From contig NC_041020.1 of the NCBI RefSeq assembly GCF_004193775.1, forward strand, positions 11,539,198-11,603,197: a stretch of DNA of 64,000 nt. Reading direction: 5' to 3'. Shown in pieces: positions 33,611-45,939 of the stretch. The translations under genes and the position numbers were made by a program. This stretch comes from Glycine soja. Taxonomy: Eukaryota; Streptophyta; Magnoliopsida; Fabales; Fabaceae. How positions within the stretch are numbered: position 1 is the first letter of the stretch; the number at the start of each line of letters is the position of its first letter. Below the pieces are notes generated by a model that made no database searches, had not been told where the DNA came from, and saw nothing but the letters and a program-made list of their open reading frames with translations.

Positions 33611-35069
33611 GTCACGATAGCAAAAAGTGGGGTGGTCGACAAAAGCAAGGCTTTTGCTCCTACGTATCCTCAATTTGTGATGAGGAACTCAGACCTACGT
33701 AGTTCTTGCTTTTGTGATGTGCGAGACTAAAATAGTCTCTATCGGGAGATGCTGACATCTTCGAAAAGGGTGCAGATGACCACATTGGCCTCTGCTTGTC
33801 AATCGAACTTGGGGTCTCCGAATGACGAGGTGCGGATAACCGAAAGGTGTCTCCGCATGCTACCAGACTCTTGGGTCATGATAGCAAAAGGTGGGGTGGT
33901 CGACAAAAGCGAGACTTTTGCTCCTACGTATCCTCCATTTGTGATGAAGAACTCAGACCTACGTAGTTCTTTCTTTTGTGAGACTAAATAGTCTCAGTGT
34001 TCTTTCACTAAAATGCGAATATGCTTTAGTAAACAAACAAAGCCTCCAATTGATCAGAGCAACATATATGATTTTTTTGATGAAAAACAATGTGCCTATT
34101 GGGAAAGGAGAGTATGCTGATGAAATTTTCTCATAACCATAAATGAGATTTCGGATGTTAGCGTTCATTCCTAAACGACCATTTAGAGGAAACACTGGGC
34201 CCGACAGAATAGAAGAATATCACTCGAAGTGTATCAATCTCACACAGGTAAGTGTTTTATCCTAATTCCTCCGATCTTTGATCGGGAACTGTCTTCTATT
34301 TTTTTTGTTTTCTTCCGAGGGCAGGGTTTGTGGTAAGTTGGGATTTTGGCTCAAGGCTTGTAGAACGGCTAGACATGATATATGTCAGGATGTTGGTTTG
34401 GCCAGCGGCTCAGGGAAAAAGGAGAAGTCCCACATTATTTCGATGATACACATGCAACACTGATGATTAGAAAATTTTATGCAAAACTGGTCATACATGC
34501 ACCCATGTGGACACTCAAGCATTAAGTTTTTTATGGTCATGTGACATTAGGGCTCAAGATTTATTTCCTATTTTAGTCAACCCAGTGCTCCCAAAACATG
34601 TTCTTTTATCAATTCACGCATTTATCCGAGTCCATTAGGGGCGTTCGGGAAAATTTTCACAGCATTCACCCTTCAGGTGTATACACATTTTCCAACAAAA
34701 AACCCTTCGTTTTGATCGGTGAATTTTTGTTCAAAGAAAAGCTAGAAGTTATTTTCTCATCAAAAGCATGTTGGCTTTTTAGCTAACCAAATTTATTTTT
34801 ATTTATTTTTCATCTATTAAGTTATTATTACTTATTTATTTTCTCTTTTTGAAAAGGTCATGCGGATGAGGGCACACACGGCCTACCTACGTCAAATCAC
34901 AAAGCAAACAAAGAAGAATGCAATGGTAAGTCACAACAAAAAACAGTGACAAAATAACTGAGAGCCGTAATGCCAGATCATAGCGGAAACAGAAACAATA
35001 ATTGAAAGCAGTAATGTTAGATGACAACAAAAACAATAACTGAAAGCAGTAATGTTAATCACAAAAAAA
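33611..35069. mobile_element. Retroelement-derived spacer (copy B)
   Basis: Matches 3961-5435 and 46926-48375. Holds the CTCCTACGTATCCTC blocks and AT-rich sequence. No coding region supported. Confidence 0.5.
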
Positions 35070-36290
35070 GTGCAGCGACCTTGGTCATGTGGCTCCGCTC
35101 CCTCGCAAGAAACCGAGCAGGTCATTCATATCCTCATCCATACGGGATTCATCCACCTCACCCGAGGATCCAGTAGGGTCCTCCCCTGCCTGGGCATCGG
35201 GCCAGTCACCAGGCCATGCGACCTCAGCCCCAAACTGCTTTGGGGTACGGCATACAAAAGGGGCAGAACCCTGGCCCTGCTGACTGAGGCTGAACCGGTA
35301 GAGACACTCATGTATCTGCACCTGTCCATGGTGTTTGGCCGCCTGCTGGCGAACCAAATGATATATATACCACTCCACGCGCAGTGGCCGAACCGAATCG
35401 GCCTGCCGAGGTGGCGGCGGTGCGCCCGCATCCTGATGTGCGTTGCTCTGTGCCTGCCTAGGCGTGCATTACTTCTCGATGAAGGCTCGGGTGATCAGTG
35501 GTCGGATTACCTTGTTGGGGGTTATAGGAACTCCGTAGGACTGGCAGAGGCCCGTGATCAGAGCCGGAAACCCCAAGGCCCTGTTGGACTTCTCTGGGTC
35601 CAGAGGGTGCCTAGTAGGCGCTATTTCTGCAAACAAATATATGGCATCAGCAATCACTTGGGGCATGTGAACGCTCATCTATGTCAGGATAACACACACC
35701 AATTGACACTTAGGCAGAGGGAGGTCAGAGTTGTGGTCGCTAGGCAAGACATTGCTATGCAGCAGTGTCATCCATATCTGGGTCAAGGTAGTCATGCTGG
35801 TGTGCATGATCCGTACCTGCCTCCCTGCAGCGGTCCGGGCGAAATCCTGCCCTGGTATGCACAGCAGTTGGGTGATGGCTTCCTCATCGAAACCGTCTGC
35901 CTGGCTCCTCCTCTAGCTGAATTCACATTGCTGGTCTTTCTTCAAAATCAATGGGTCACCCAAGAACTGGCTGCTGACATCTGCATCAAAGGGGACCCAG
36001 TGACCCCTCACCCGTGAGCGCATGTCCCGAACCCCCTCCTCAGTAGGCCAGGCATTGGCATAAAATTCTATGACTATCTCCGGGTCAAATTTAGCCATAG
36101 GGGTCACTAGTCGTGCCCAATGTCTGCGAGAGATATCTCCCTGGAAGTCAGGATACTTGTCTTCCCTGAGCTGGACACGCCTCTCCCTATGGAAAGACCA
36201 TCCCTTGATGGTCTCGAAGCGCTGCTGGTGCTTGACACACCGAAAATGGTGACTATCAAACTCTGAGGCGGCACTGGAGCCTTATGCATA
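35070..36290 (-). pseudogene. Plant transposon protein (PF20167-like) relic, copy B
   Basis: Longer than the copy A relic: it keeps the FDEEAITQLLCIPGQDFART and QVRIMHTSMTTLTQIWM segments that A has lost. The minus-strand reading then shows DLPLPKCQLV, PQVIADAIYLFAEI, RHPLDPEKSNRALGFPALI and a tail EDMNDLLGFLRGSGAT. Three in-frame nonsense codons interrupt it: after CEFS (A has CAG), after ILT (A has CAG) and after FIEK (A has TAC). The shared family lesions therefore differ between copies, and none is intact. The plus-strand 321-codon frame over the same bases (35052-36017) is a shadow. Confidence 0.75.
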
Positions 36291-37028
36291 AATTCTGAAA
36301 TAAGAATAAAATAAAATTACTATAACCGTTGAAGAAATAGTAAACCATACAAGATTTATTAGAGGAAAGTTACCCATTTTAGTAAGACAAAATGACTCAA
36401 GTATAGCAAAGGAGCACAAAAGAATTTGTCAAAGGGGGTACCAGTTAGTACAACTTGGTGGGTACCAGTTAGTACAACTTGGTGGGTAACATTTATCCCC
36501 ACTCCAAGTACATCTACCCCACTTGTAAATACAACGTCTGCAGCCTCTGAATAACCAAATATTCGGAACAAATCCAACCAAAGAGTTAGACAGATAGAGT
36601 TGTGAATGATATAATATTTATATGGAAGATTAGGAATTTGAATACATGATGGAAATACTCACGTTGACTTCAACAGTTGGATTCACATTGCCATTTACTA
36701 CAAAAGCACCACCAAGAATCACTCTCTAAGTTCTTTTTATGAAATTATTTTATTTATATTCATTCGGGTGATGCACGAATGTTTATTATAGGTACAAATT
36801 TTTAGAACTTTCTATAATGTTTGTGTAATAAGTATGTAACATGATAACTCTAGATTACATATACCAGAATAATCTCATGTTTCTGGAAGCAATAATTTTA
36901 GATTGAACTAAATATTAAATATTTGTAAATTGTCTTACTATAGTCGGTGCAGCAACTCTTAACATATCCAAAGAACACCATATTTTATTAAGCTAGTAAA
37001 AGTTGGAAGATATTGTCTTAATAACATG
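36291..37028. other. No gene seen
   Basis: AT-rich. Contains the doubled unit around GGTACCAGTTAGTACAACTT at about 36438-36487, single in copy A. Confidence 0.5.
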
Positions 37029-37292
37029 TCAAAATATTGTCTTAATGTCAACATAGTTGGAAGATATTGTCTTAACTCTGGAGGTAATATAGCTGCATCT
37101 TCTAAGATATTGTCTCCACGGTGGTGGTATTGTTCTTCGTTGTCGTGATGGGGTTCTCTGCGGTGGTAGTGTTTTCTTTGCCTCTGTGATGGGGTTTTCC
37201 GTGGTGGTGGTGCTGTTCTTCGTTGCCGTGATGGGGCTCTCCTCAGTGGTTTTAGCGTTAGTGTAGCAGAAGTGCAGAACAGCAAAAGCCAA
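37029..37292 (-). pseudogene. 14-residue-repeat ORF, frameshifted (copy B)
   Basis: Same start MAFAVLHFCYTNAK and first repeats as copies A and C, but one base is missing in the GTTTTCTTTGCC stretch near 37170. The frame leaves the Thr/Asn repeat after EAKKT. The missing base is in a homopolymer, so it may be a sequence error. Confidence 0.3.
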
Positions 37293-37870
37293 GATCGAAT
37301 AGAGGTAAACGAAAATGACAAATGAGTGAAGTAGGTTATTTTAAAATGCCAGTCTTTAAAATAAGTTAACTTTACAACTATTTTTATGTAAAAATCAAGT
37401 TATTGAAAATACCTATAACTACAAAACTAGTTATATTTATATAACTACTTTTAAATAACCAGATATTATATACCTGGTTATTAGTAACTATGGGAACTTT
37501 TTCAAAAGCCCGGTTATTTTTTAGAATCTATAGTTATTAAATACAAAGACAATCTTTTTTATTCAAATTATAATAAAGTATTTCTTGTTTTTTTATCATG
37601 TGTAAGAACTAAGAGAAAATTAAATATGTATTAACAGTAGTGTAAATATGTTTTATAGAGTCATCAAATCACAAATATATATATATATATATATATATAT
37701 GATAAGTTTGTTTGTTTTGATGATAACTACCTTGAAAGTCATGCAAAAGAATATTTTTAATTGATCATTGACAATGTAAAAACTTTTAAACTGGCAGTCT
37801 ATGCTATCCACATATTAAATTTGTTAGTAAGATATAATATTTTTTCTCAAATCAATAACTAATAATTTAA
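37293..37870. other. AT-rich spacer with (AT)n run
   Basis: No gene. (AT)n at 37675-37700, about 26 bases. Confidence 0.5.
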
Positions 37871-38358
37871 ATACATTAAATTAAAGCAATACATTAAATG
37901 ACTTAGTTTAGTTGTTCTTATCCACATCTGGACCCAATTTAACATTAAAAGAATGTACACCAAATAAAAAGTGGGTAATGTACTAAATGTATAATGATGT
38001 CCCCATTGGCTGCTTTGGAAAGACACGGATTACAAAACACACAATCCTGCTAGTCTCGCTGATAACATCAAATAGAAAAACGTATTTCCACCGTAATAGC
38101 TTTCAAAGCTTTATAATGAGTAATTGTGCCAATGCACCCTGAATATACATCATACTATCCCTCTCACACCTCTAATTATTTCCACCGCACAAAATCTGCA
38201 CTATAAAGTCCATCACCTCCTTTTGTATTCACCAAATAGACTATTAGACCCACAGGTCCAAGACTGACCCTAATCACACTTTATAATTATTTTTTTTTTC
38301 GTGTTGGCATATTTCCTTTTTCTAAACTTTTTGTGCTCTTTTTGTTTGTGGTAGATCC

Positions 38359-38514
38359 ATGAGCCAGAAAACAAAATCCCATTCATGGGCCTTCGTTGCA
38401 GATCTACTTGGTTGGAATTCATTGACCGTGTCTTATATTTCTTTGCCCTCTCTTTTATGCTTTGTCTTACCCTTTGCGGAAACCATGGCCAATAAACATC
38501 TTCAACGACCATGA
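38359..38514 (+). CDS. Hypothetical 51-residue ORF, unit 1 (copy B)
   Basis: ATG 38359, TGA 38512-38514. MSQKTKSHSWAFVADLLGW, hydrophobic SLPSLLCFVLPFAETMA, end NKHLQRP. Upstream TATA-like box about 155 bases away. Differs from the A version by a few residues (Thr for Ile, Glu for Val). Coding is unproven. Confidence 0.25.
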   Translation: MSQKTKSHSWAFVADLLGWNSLTVSYISLPSLLCFVLPFAETMANKHLQRP

Positions 38515-38852
38515 TTTCATTGATTAATTAAATAAGGTAAAAGTTCTAATTTTTTCGTTATTCTAAATTGAGTTATTTAATAGTCACAATTACATGATTA
38601 ATTTGTATTCTCCTTAAAAGTCATGGTCGATACCCACACGAATTGATTTGTTGCATATCTACACCAATGTCTTTGTTAGTTCAAGGAGGAACCCACACAA
38701 ATAAGATCTTTTTAGGAACATTTTGAGAGAGAAGTAGATTAGTTAGGCAATTCATGTTTGGTAAACAAGGTACCAAAAGTATCTAATACTTTACAAAGCA
38801 ACCACAGTTGTTAGAGTACTCATAATTTCTTTCAAGCCACTCACCATAATTA

Positions 38853-39067
38853 TTGTTGGTACCAACAAATGGTTTATCCAAGTGGTACTAGACAGAGATT
38901 CCTTAAGCATGTGGTCAAAGATTTGAGTCTTCACCGATGCGTGTGGAGAAAATCTTGTTGAGAGGGGCATCCCACATATGTTTTCCAACAGGTCCCTTGG
39001 ACGAGATTAAAATCCTCTTGGTTGGCTGATATCCTTCTTTGTTATCATATACAACAAAAAATAATTG
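38853..39067 (+). mobile_element. tRNA-derived SINE-like copy, unit 1 (B)
   Basis: Same element as 8796-9010, with a degraded B box. Confidence 0.5.
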
Positions 39068-39471
39068 TCTAGAAACCTTATTTCCCATCCCTGTTAGTAG
39101 TAGTAAAAGTAGGTAGTGTTTCTGGTACAGGAATAAACATGCAATATACTTTATCTTTATTCCAACTGCTCTTCTCATAATTGGTGTGGGTATATTAATA
39201 ATATCTCGTATGTAATCTAAAAGGCTAAACTATCATATTTGTTTAAAATATATGCTAGTAGCAGATTTTATTAACATCCAAATTAAGTTGTGAATTTATT
39301 GGCATTATTTTGAGATTGTGTGGAACAATTAGAAACTCGAATCGAAATACTTAATCTTTCTAGCTAGACCAAACTCATAATTTTTGTTAGATGGGTCTAG
39401 CTTCTGGTTCTACATCCATACCAGAAAGTATTCGCACAGAGAGTCTTGAGGTGTAATTCGGCAATTACACA
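39068..39471. other. No gene seen
   Basis: Upstream flank of the WRKY-like relic. Matches copies A and C. Confidence 0.4.
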
Positions 39472-40018
39472 ATGATAAAGATGGAAGAAAGTTCAGGGTT
39501 TCCTGTGTTATTAGTTGGTGAAAATTCAAACCCTCCTGATGATGATGGCAAAGACAAGATTCTGGGGCTGCAACTTAGTGCAAGACTTCAAAACAATGGT
39601 CTCAAAGATAAGATATTTCTAGGGTTGGAACTTATTGCAAGACTTCAACACCGCACCAGAGGTTTAAGACATTTAACTAGGATACATGGTGTGGATTTGA
39701 CGAACGAAACTTAGGATACATGCCCCAAGAGATCTATAAAGAAAGAAATATATGAAGAGGTGCTGGGAATTTCTTATTCCACGGTGAGTCAATCAGAGAA
39801 GGTTGTGGCACATGATCTGAAAGAGCCACATTCTGGTGCAATAAAGACCATGTCAGCTAGCAGGAACCTGAACACAGGAGAAAAAACTGTGCTTTCGTGG
39901 ATGATTGAAACTGGAACAATACTACAACATGAGAAGGTTCATGCGAAAATGACACAACAGTATTAACAAATGATGGTTATCACTGGCGCAAATATGCACA
40001 CAAGATTATCAATGTAAT
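39472..40018 (+). pseudogene. WRKY-like pseudogene (copy B)
   Basis: Frame from ATG 39472 stops at TAG after LTNET, where copy A has CAG. It reopens downstream through SRNLNTGEKTVLSWMIETG to MTQQY and a stop. WRKYAHK follows in another frame, with TGG at 39983-39985. The frame that is shifted in A near the SRN codons is intact here, so A and B/C carry different lesions plus one shared frame break before the WRKY core. Confidence 0.55.
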
Positions 40019-40345
40019 TTTATTCCCCAGGTATTGTGCTCTCTCTTGACTCGGTGCACATGCAAGGTTATTTATATTGTGTACATTTATGGCATGATTC
40101 ATATATACATATATACCCGTGTGATGCTATCTGTTATAGATTGCATATATAAAATGGAGAATATTGACAAGTACTTCTATGCTACTTGTTTCGTTTGCAT
40201 CAGTCGTGGCTATTGTCCTAGCTTGCATATCAGTTTATCATTTGAATAACGATTCTTCATTTGTGGGAAAGGAAATGAGATGTGTGTGTAGAAGAGAGGG
40301 ATAGAAAAGAAAATAATATTTCCATATTATAATAATTGAAATTAT

Positions 40346-40348
<3 letters not shown>

Positions 40349-40429
<81 letters not shown>
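40349..40429. repeat. (TA)n microsatellite (copy B)
   Basis: About 81 bases of uninterrupted TA. Confidence 0.95.
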
Positions 40430-40432
<3 letters not shown>

Positions 40433-41273
40433 TTTTCTTTTTCATAAAATTTGTTTTCATCTGTAGGAGGATTATGAAGATAGAGATGAATTGTGAAGCT
40501 GGATTTATGTGCGCACAAGTCTCACGTACAGTGCATCAAACGGGTGGTTCATGCACAGGAACCAATACCCAGGCTGCAAACAAAAAACAAATTATGCTGG
40601 CTTTAAAAATTTTGAAAATGAAGATTATCTTATTTGTAATTTCAGTCTTTAGGCTTCCATTATTTCAGTTCAGTTCAATATACATACCTATATTTGTTTC
40701 ATTCCCCTCTATGTCAGTTTCCCTCCCACACCAACACACCTACTTTCAATTCACTATCCTTTATCTATCACAATCTCAAAACTCATCCTATATCTCTTTA
40801 ACATTTTCGAGTTGATAGACATAAAAGACACTATAAAGTTTCGAAAGTGTCAAGAATAAAGCAATTTGGTAGGGAACTTTGCTGAATCATTTTAGAATTT
40901 TATAAGGCCCAATGAAACACATAGTAAGTTTGCAAGACTTGAGGGCCCTTCCAACTTCAGTCCATGACCAAAAAAACATAATGGCCCATTTGAATATTAT
41001 GCAAAATGTACCAATATCAAGATTATCAATCCTAGGAATCATGTTGTCAACACGTCAAAATAAATGGATTTAGTATGTTTTTAATACATTAATTAATCAA
41101 TTTAATTTGAAATTTGTGATATATGTACATTTATATGGTATTCAAACACAGAAAATATTTTTAATTCAAATTATAATAACATATTTCTTTTTTTTTTTGT
41201 TATACATAACAGTGAATGCTAAATACACTCAAGAATTAATTCATATCAATTTTGGATATTATTTAATGTCTTA
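40430..41273. other. No gene seen
   Basis: Contains the possible second WRKY piece (about 40485-40580). The rest is AT-rich. Confidence 0.4.
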
Positions 41274-41616
41274 AATATATTTTTTATCCCTAATAAATTT
41301 TTTCTTTCATTGATTTCCTAATAAAATAATAATATTATTTTTGGTCCTTGATAATTTGTTTTACCATTTTTAAATTTGCAAATTTTTTGTTTGCTCCCTG
41401 CTAAATTACAGAATTTTTTTAGTCTTAACTAAGAAAACTGAAAAAAAATTACAAGGAAATAAACACAAAACTTGCTAATTTATCAGGGACTATAAAAAGT
41501 TCTGAGGACAAAATTAAAATTTTTGTTTAATTAAGGACTCAACGAAAAAGAAAAGTTTATTAAAGAGCAAACACAAAAATTAGATATTTATTAGGAATCA
41601 AAAATAAATTTATAGC
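41274..41616. mobile_element. MITE-like inverted-repeat element (copy B)
   Basis: Same as 11260-11600. Confidence 0.4.
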
Positions 41617-41649
41617 TTTTTATTTAATTGAAAAATACAATATACTTTT

Positions 41650-42905
41650 TGAAAATCATTAAATAGAATACTATATCTCAAATTAAGAACTGATAATTTA
41701 AACACATTAAATAAATGGAGTACATTACATGGGTGAGTTTAGTTGTTGGTTTTCTCTAGATCTCAACCCAATTTCAAATTGAAAGAACATACATCGAATA
41801 AAAAGTGGGTCATGTACCTATAATGACATTCCATTGGCTAGTTCGAAAGACGAGGATTGCCAAAAAAAATTATTCTGAGTTGTTGATAACATCAAATCAA
41901 ACGATTTATATTTCTTTGTGCTAGTTCCGTTGGATCGCCGTGTAGGTTTCTAAAGCTTTATAATGCACACCTTCCATCTACATCTTAGTATCACTCTATC
42001 ACCTGCAATATTCCTACCACATGAAATCTACACTATAAAGTGCATCATCTCCTCTTGTTCTCACCAAATAGGTTATTAGACGCAGAGGTCTAAGACTGAC
42101 TTTGTCCACACTTTATAATTATTTTTTATTGTGTTTGTATCTTTTTGTGTATGCTAGATCCATGAGCCAAGGAACAAAACCCCATTCATGGACCTCCATT
42201 GCAGATCTACTCAGATGGAATTCGTTGACCATGTCTCATATTTCTTTGCCCTCTCTTTTATGCTTTGCCATATCGTTTGTTCTAACCATGGCCAATAACA
42301 TCTTCAACGATCATGATTTCTTGATTAACTATATCAGGTAAAATTTCTACTCTTTTGTTATTGTAAATTAACTCATTTATTCATAACAATTACATGATTA
42401 ATTTGTATCGTCACCAAAAGACATGGTGAATACCCACACTAATCGATTTGATGTAGATCTAGTCATCTCTTTGCCAAATAGTTGGGGGAAGAATCCATAG
42501 GTATTAGTTATTTGAGAAACTTATCAAGATAGAATTAATTTAGGTAGACAATATATTGTTGGTAAATGAGAATCAATTTTTTACCAAGGTACAAAATGTG
42601 TCACAAAATTTCCAAATCATCTAATACTTTACAAAGTAACCATCATTGTTATAGTACCCATAATTTCTTTCAAGCTGCTCACCATAATTATTGTTGGTAC
42701 CAAGAAATGGTTTATCCAAGTGGTACTAGACACGAATCCCTTAAGCATGTAGTAAAGGGTTTGAATCCCGACGAATGCATATATGGAGAAAATCTTGTTG
42801 AGAGGGAGATCCCACTTATGAGTGCCAACAGGTCCTTGGAGGATATTAAAATCCCCTTGCCGGAAGCAGATATACTTATTTGCAATCGTATGCAACAACA
42901 ACAAT
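41650..42905 (+). repeat. Promoter/small-ORF duplication, unit 2 (copy B)
   Basis: Same order as copy A unit 2. The ORF (ATG 42162) is shifted by loss of one base in AATAACA near 42296 and would read NNIFNDHDFLINYIR. Many single-base gaps against copy C occur in this stretch, which points to sequence error. SINE-like tail at 42691-42905. Confidence 0.6.
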
Positions 42906-43071
42906 TATTGTTGAGAAGTCTTACAGTCATTGCGAATAGCCAATTAGCCGCCAACAAAATGATGTTATTTTAAGAGTTTATTCTTCTGTGAAATCATTTT
43001 AAGATTTGTGATATATGCTATTGTTTTGCCATTATTTTCATTTCATTTTTACCTTCTGCAGACAAGATTTT

Positions 43072-43316
43072 GCAAGAAATTGATGCTGTATCCTACAGAG
43101 TGCTTGGCTAACTTCTTTTTAGCACTATCAGAATATTCTATAAAAAGGTTGAATATGTGCTTGAAGATTGTAATGAGGTTCTCGTCAAAATCAACAAATT
43201 TGTCGTCAACAAGAAGGCTTAGTATGTGTGGAAACATTGTGTATGCCTGTTACTAAACCAGAAAGATTTTGAGTTGGATGCTTTGAGTTAGATGAACCCT
43301 GAAGATGCTGCACGTA
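43072..43316 (+). pseudogene. RAD21/SCC1-like pseudogene exon (copy B, cut by gap)
   Basis: Same exon as 13054-13306, with the same TAA after YRVLG. It also has several one-base indels (for example in AAGATTTTGAGTT and GAACCCTGAAG) absent from A and C. The rest of the gene is lost in the N run. Confidence 0.6.
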
Positions 43317-43436
43317 TGCTTTTATTAGGTTAGACTTTAGAAGCTTAATGATTATGTAATTTTCTTCATACTGCTTCTTGGAAAGAAATTATGCTTAGAG
43401 ACAAAGATATTAGAATTGTTTCACTATTTTACTTTT

Positions 43437-43935
43437 NNNNNNNNNNNNNNNNNNNNNNNNNNNNNNNNNNNNNNNNNNNNNNNNNNNNNNNNNNNNNNNN
43501 NNNNNNNNNNNNNNNNNNNNNNNNNNNNNNNNNNNNNNNNNNNNNNNNNNNNNNNNNNNNNNNNNNNNNNNNNNNNNNNNNNNNNNNNNNNNNNNNNNNN
43601 NNNNNNNNNNNNNNNNNNNNNNNNNNNNNNNNNNNNNNNNNNNNNNNNNNNNNNNNNNNNNNNNNNNNNNNNNNNNNNNNNNNNNNNNNNNNNNNNNNNN
43701 NNNNNNNNNNNNNNNNNNNNNNNNNNNNNNNNNNNNNNNNNNNNNNNNNNNNNNNNNNNNNNNNNNNNNNNNNNNNNNNNNNNNNNNNNNNNNNNNNNNN
43801 NNNNNNNNNNNNNNNNNNNNNNNNNNNNNNNNNNNNNNNNNNNNNNNNNNNNNNNNNNNNNNNNNNNNNNNNNNNNNNNNNNNNNNNNNNNNNNNNNNNN
43901 NNNNNNNNNNNNNNNNNNNNNNNNNNNNNNNNNNN
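43437..43935. other. Assembly gap (N)
   Basis: 499 N. Separates the right end of copy B (middle of the RAD21-like relic) from the left end of copy C (retro relic near the LTR pair). True size is unknown. Confidence 1.
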
Positions 43936-44422
43936 GTAGATGGCGCCTCATCTCACCTCTTATCCTTATCTTTCGCTGCAACTCCATGGCCGAAAATCAC
44001 CATTGAAGGACCTTATTGAAGCTCAAAGACCCAAACTCCATAGAAGCTTCACAAGAAAACTTCCATCAATATTATACTTAGACTATCCTAAAAAATGATA
44101 GCTTTTTCAATTGGAAACCCAAGATTGCTAACCAGACCTTTAAGTCAGATCCCATCCTTTATTGCTTCTATTAGAGCATGCATTCTACCTTGTAGTGGAT
44201 AAAACCACAATGGGCTAAAGAGTTTCCTTCAAACTATCAAGAGAGTTGCCAATCATGAATGCCGTACCTTGTCATAGTTCTCCTTGCATCCAAATCTACA
44301 GCATAGTCAAAATCTAAATAACCAGCAAGAGCACAAGACGTGTCTCCATGGTAGACAAGTCCAATATCAGTTGTACCCATTAGTACCCAAATATACATAT
44401 CACAACTTACCAATTGTCGCAA
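43936..44422 (-). pseudogene. Retro relic and Ty1/copia RNase H fragment (copy C)
   Basis: 43936-44129 equals 1510-1700 in copy A. 44130-44422 reads on the minus strand as copia RNase H (GTTDIGLVYHGD, GYLDFDYAVDLDARR), with frame breaks. It differs from copy A by small indels. Confidence 0.7.
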
Positions 44423-45939
44423 CCTACCCTTCGGTGGGAAGGCGACGCGGGGCTCACGGGTGTGTCATCCAAGAAACGAAAATGCGCGGAGTTGCCACCA
44501 ACGTTTATTCGAGGAAAATGTTGGAAAACCCGAAAAGGTGTGGTCTACGAACTTTAATCAAGTGTGCAAATATAATTTCAAAATGTTTTATTTTCCCTTT
44601 TTTATGTCTTTTTTGTGTTTTTATGCTTTTTATGTTTTTTGTATTTTTTATCTTTTTGTGGTCGAGAAGGGTGTTTCCCCCTCGCTCCTATGTATCCTCA
44701 ATTGCGAGAAGGAAAATTCCAAGAAAAAACGTCCGATTGATTTTTTTGATTACTTTATTCAAAAATTTTGATTATTTTATTATTATTTTGCCCCTTTTTT
44801 TGGTTTTAACCGGGATTAGGTGCATGAACGATCGGTTGGATTTTATTTAACAGTGATTAAACAAGATAACAACACAAATGATCGGTTGAAAATCATTTAT
44901 TATTTATTAGGTGAGAAAACACTTAAATAAATGGTTAAAGCACGTTAAATGGGGGTACGAAAAACAAACAAAATGAAAATAAAAGTATGCGAAACAAGTG
45001 GGGACCACTAAGGTGCATAGAATGAATTGAAAGATCGATTTTGGGAACTTACTGGTTGAAGACCGAAGAACGACGAAGAACGATGAAGAATCTTCACGAA
45101 ATCGCTCACGGAAAAGTCTCGAAAGCGTTACGGAAGCACCTCGGCTTGGATTTTTTCCACAGAAAAAATTTTCCTCACTAATTTTGAGAGAATCCTAAAC
45201 TACCAGAAGGGTTGAACAATTTACTCTACCCTCTTTCCCCTATTTATAGGACAAAAGAGGAGGTGGTTGCCGTCCAGGCGAGCTAGGTTGCTTCCACTAG
45301 AAGGCACCGCCTTTCTGTTGGAACATCCTGGAAGGCCCTAGTGGGCCTGGTTGCTATTTGCACCCCCTTTATGTTTTACTAAATACATCCCTTTTGTGTT
45401 TTTTTTTGCTGATTCCTTTCCGAAACTTTACGGATTTCGTAATGATACACATTTCTTTTCAGAATGTGAGAACTTGACGGATTACCTAACGACGGGTGTA
45501 AGTACCTCGAGGTGGTCAAGCCGAAGGTTGCATGCCACAAACAATGGTCCCCGGATGAAATTAGGGTATGACAGTTGCCCCTCTTTACTTATTTTATTGA
45601 GATAAAGCGAAGTAAAGATAAGACACTAATTTCGTTCGAGCGGAACATCATTCGACCGGTCAATATCCCAACCAACGGGAACCTGTCATTCAGAAAGAAA
45701 GAAAAGGCATCAGAAGCGTCAACAAAACTTTAGTGTCTTGAAAGCGATAAAATGGATAACCACGACGTTTCCACGCGCTATCGAACTTGATCGTCCCCGC
45801 CCAGCAGAGAAGAATCTCGTGCGTCGTTGGGCTTGAATATCTTCGGACGACTAAAGTAAACCTGCGAAAATTTTGAAAATAATCAGAATCGAGCGACCAA
45901 CATCATCCTGATACCGTCAAATTCGTTCGCCTCGGTTGA
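44423..45939 (+). mobile_element. Gypsy LTR-like segment, longest version (copy C)
   Basis: Holds both the portion kept by A (44423-44830) and the portion kept by B (44880-45312), so it is closest to the undeleted state. Ends at GGGTATGACAGTTGCCCC. Many single-base gaps relative to B between 45350 and 46100 suggest poor base quality beside the gap. Confidence 0.55.

Larger units (their letters stand above)
37871..39067 (+). repeat. Promoter/small-ORF duplication, unit 1 (copy B)
   Basis: Complete version of the unit truncated in copy A. It holds CCCATTGGCTGC, TATAAA at 38202-38207, a leader, the small ORF, a GTAAAA site and the SINE-like tail. It lacks about 20 bases near 38780 that copy A has. 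Confidence 0.7.

Noticed and set aside
35052..36017. Plus-strand open frame of 321 codons (also 48358-49323)
   Set aside because: It is the complement of the PF20167-like minus-strand relic. The known domain motifs read on the minus strand only.
43391..44006. Open frames through the N run
   Set aside because: They consist of undetermined bases.
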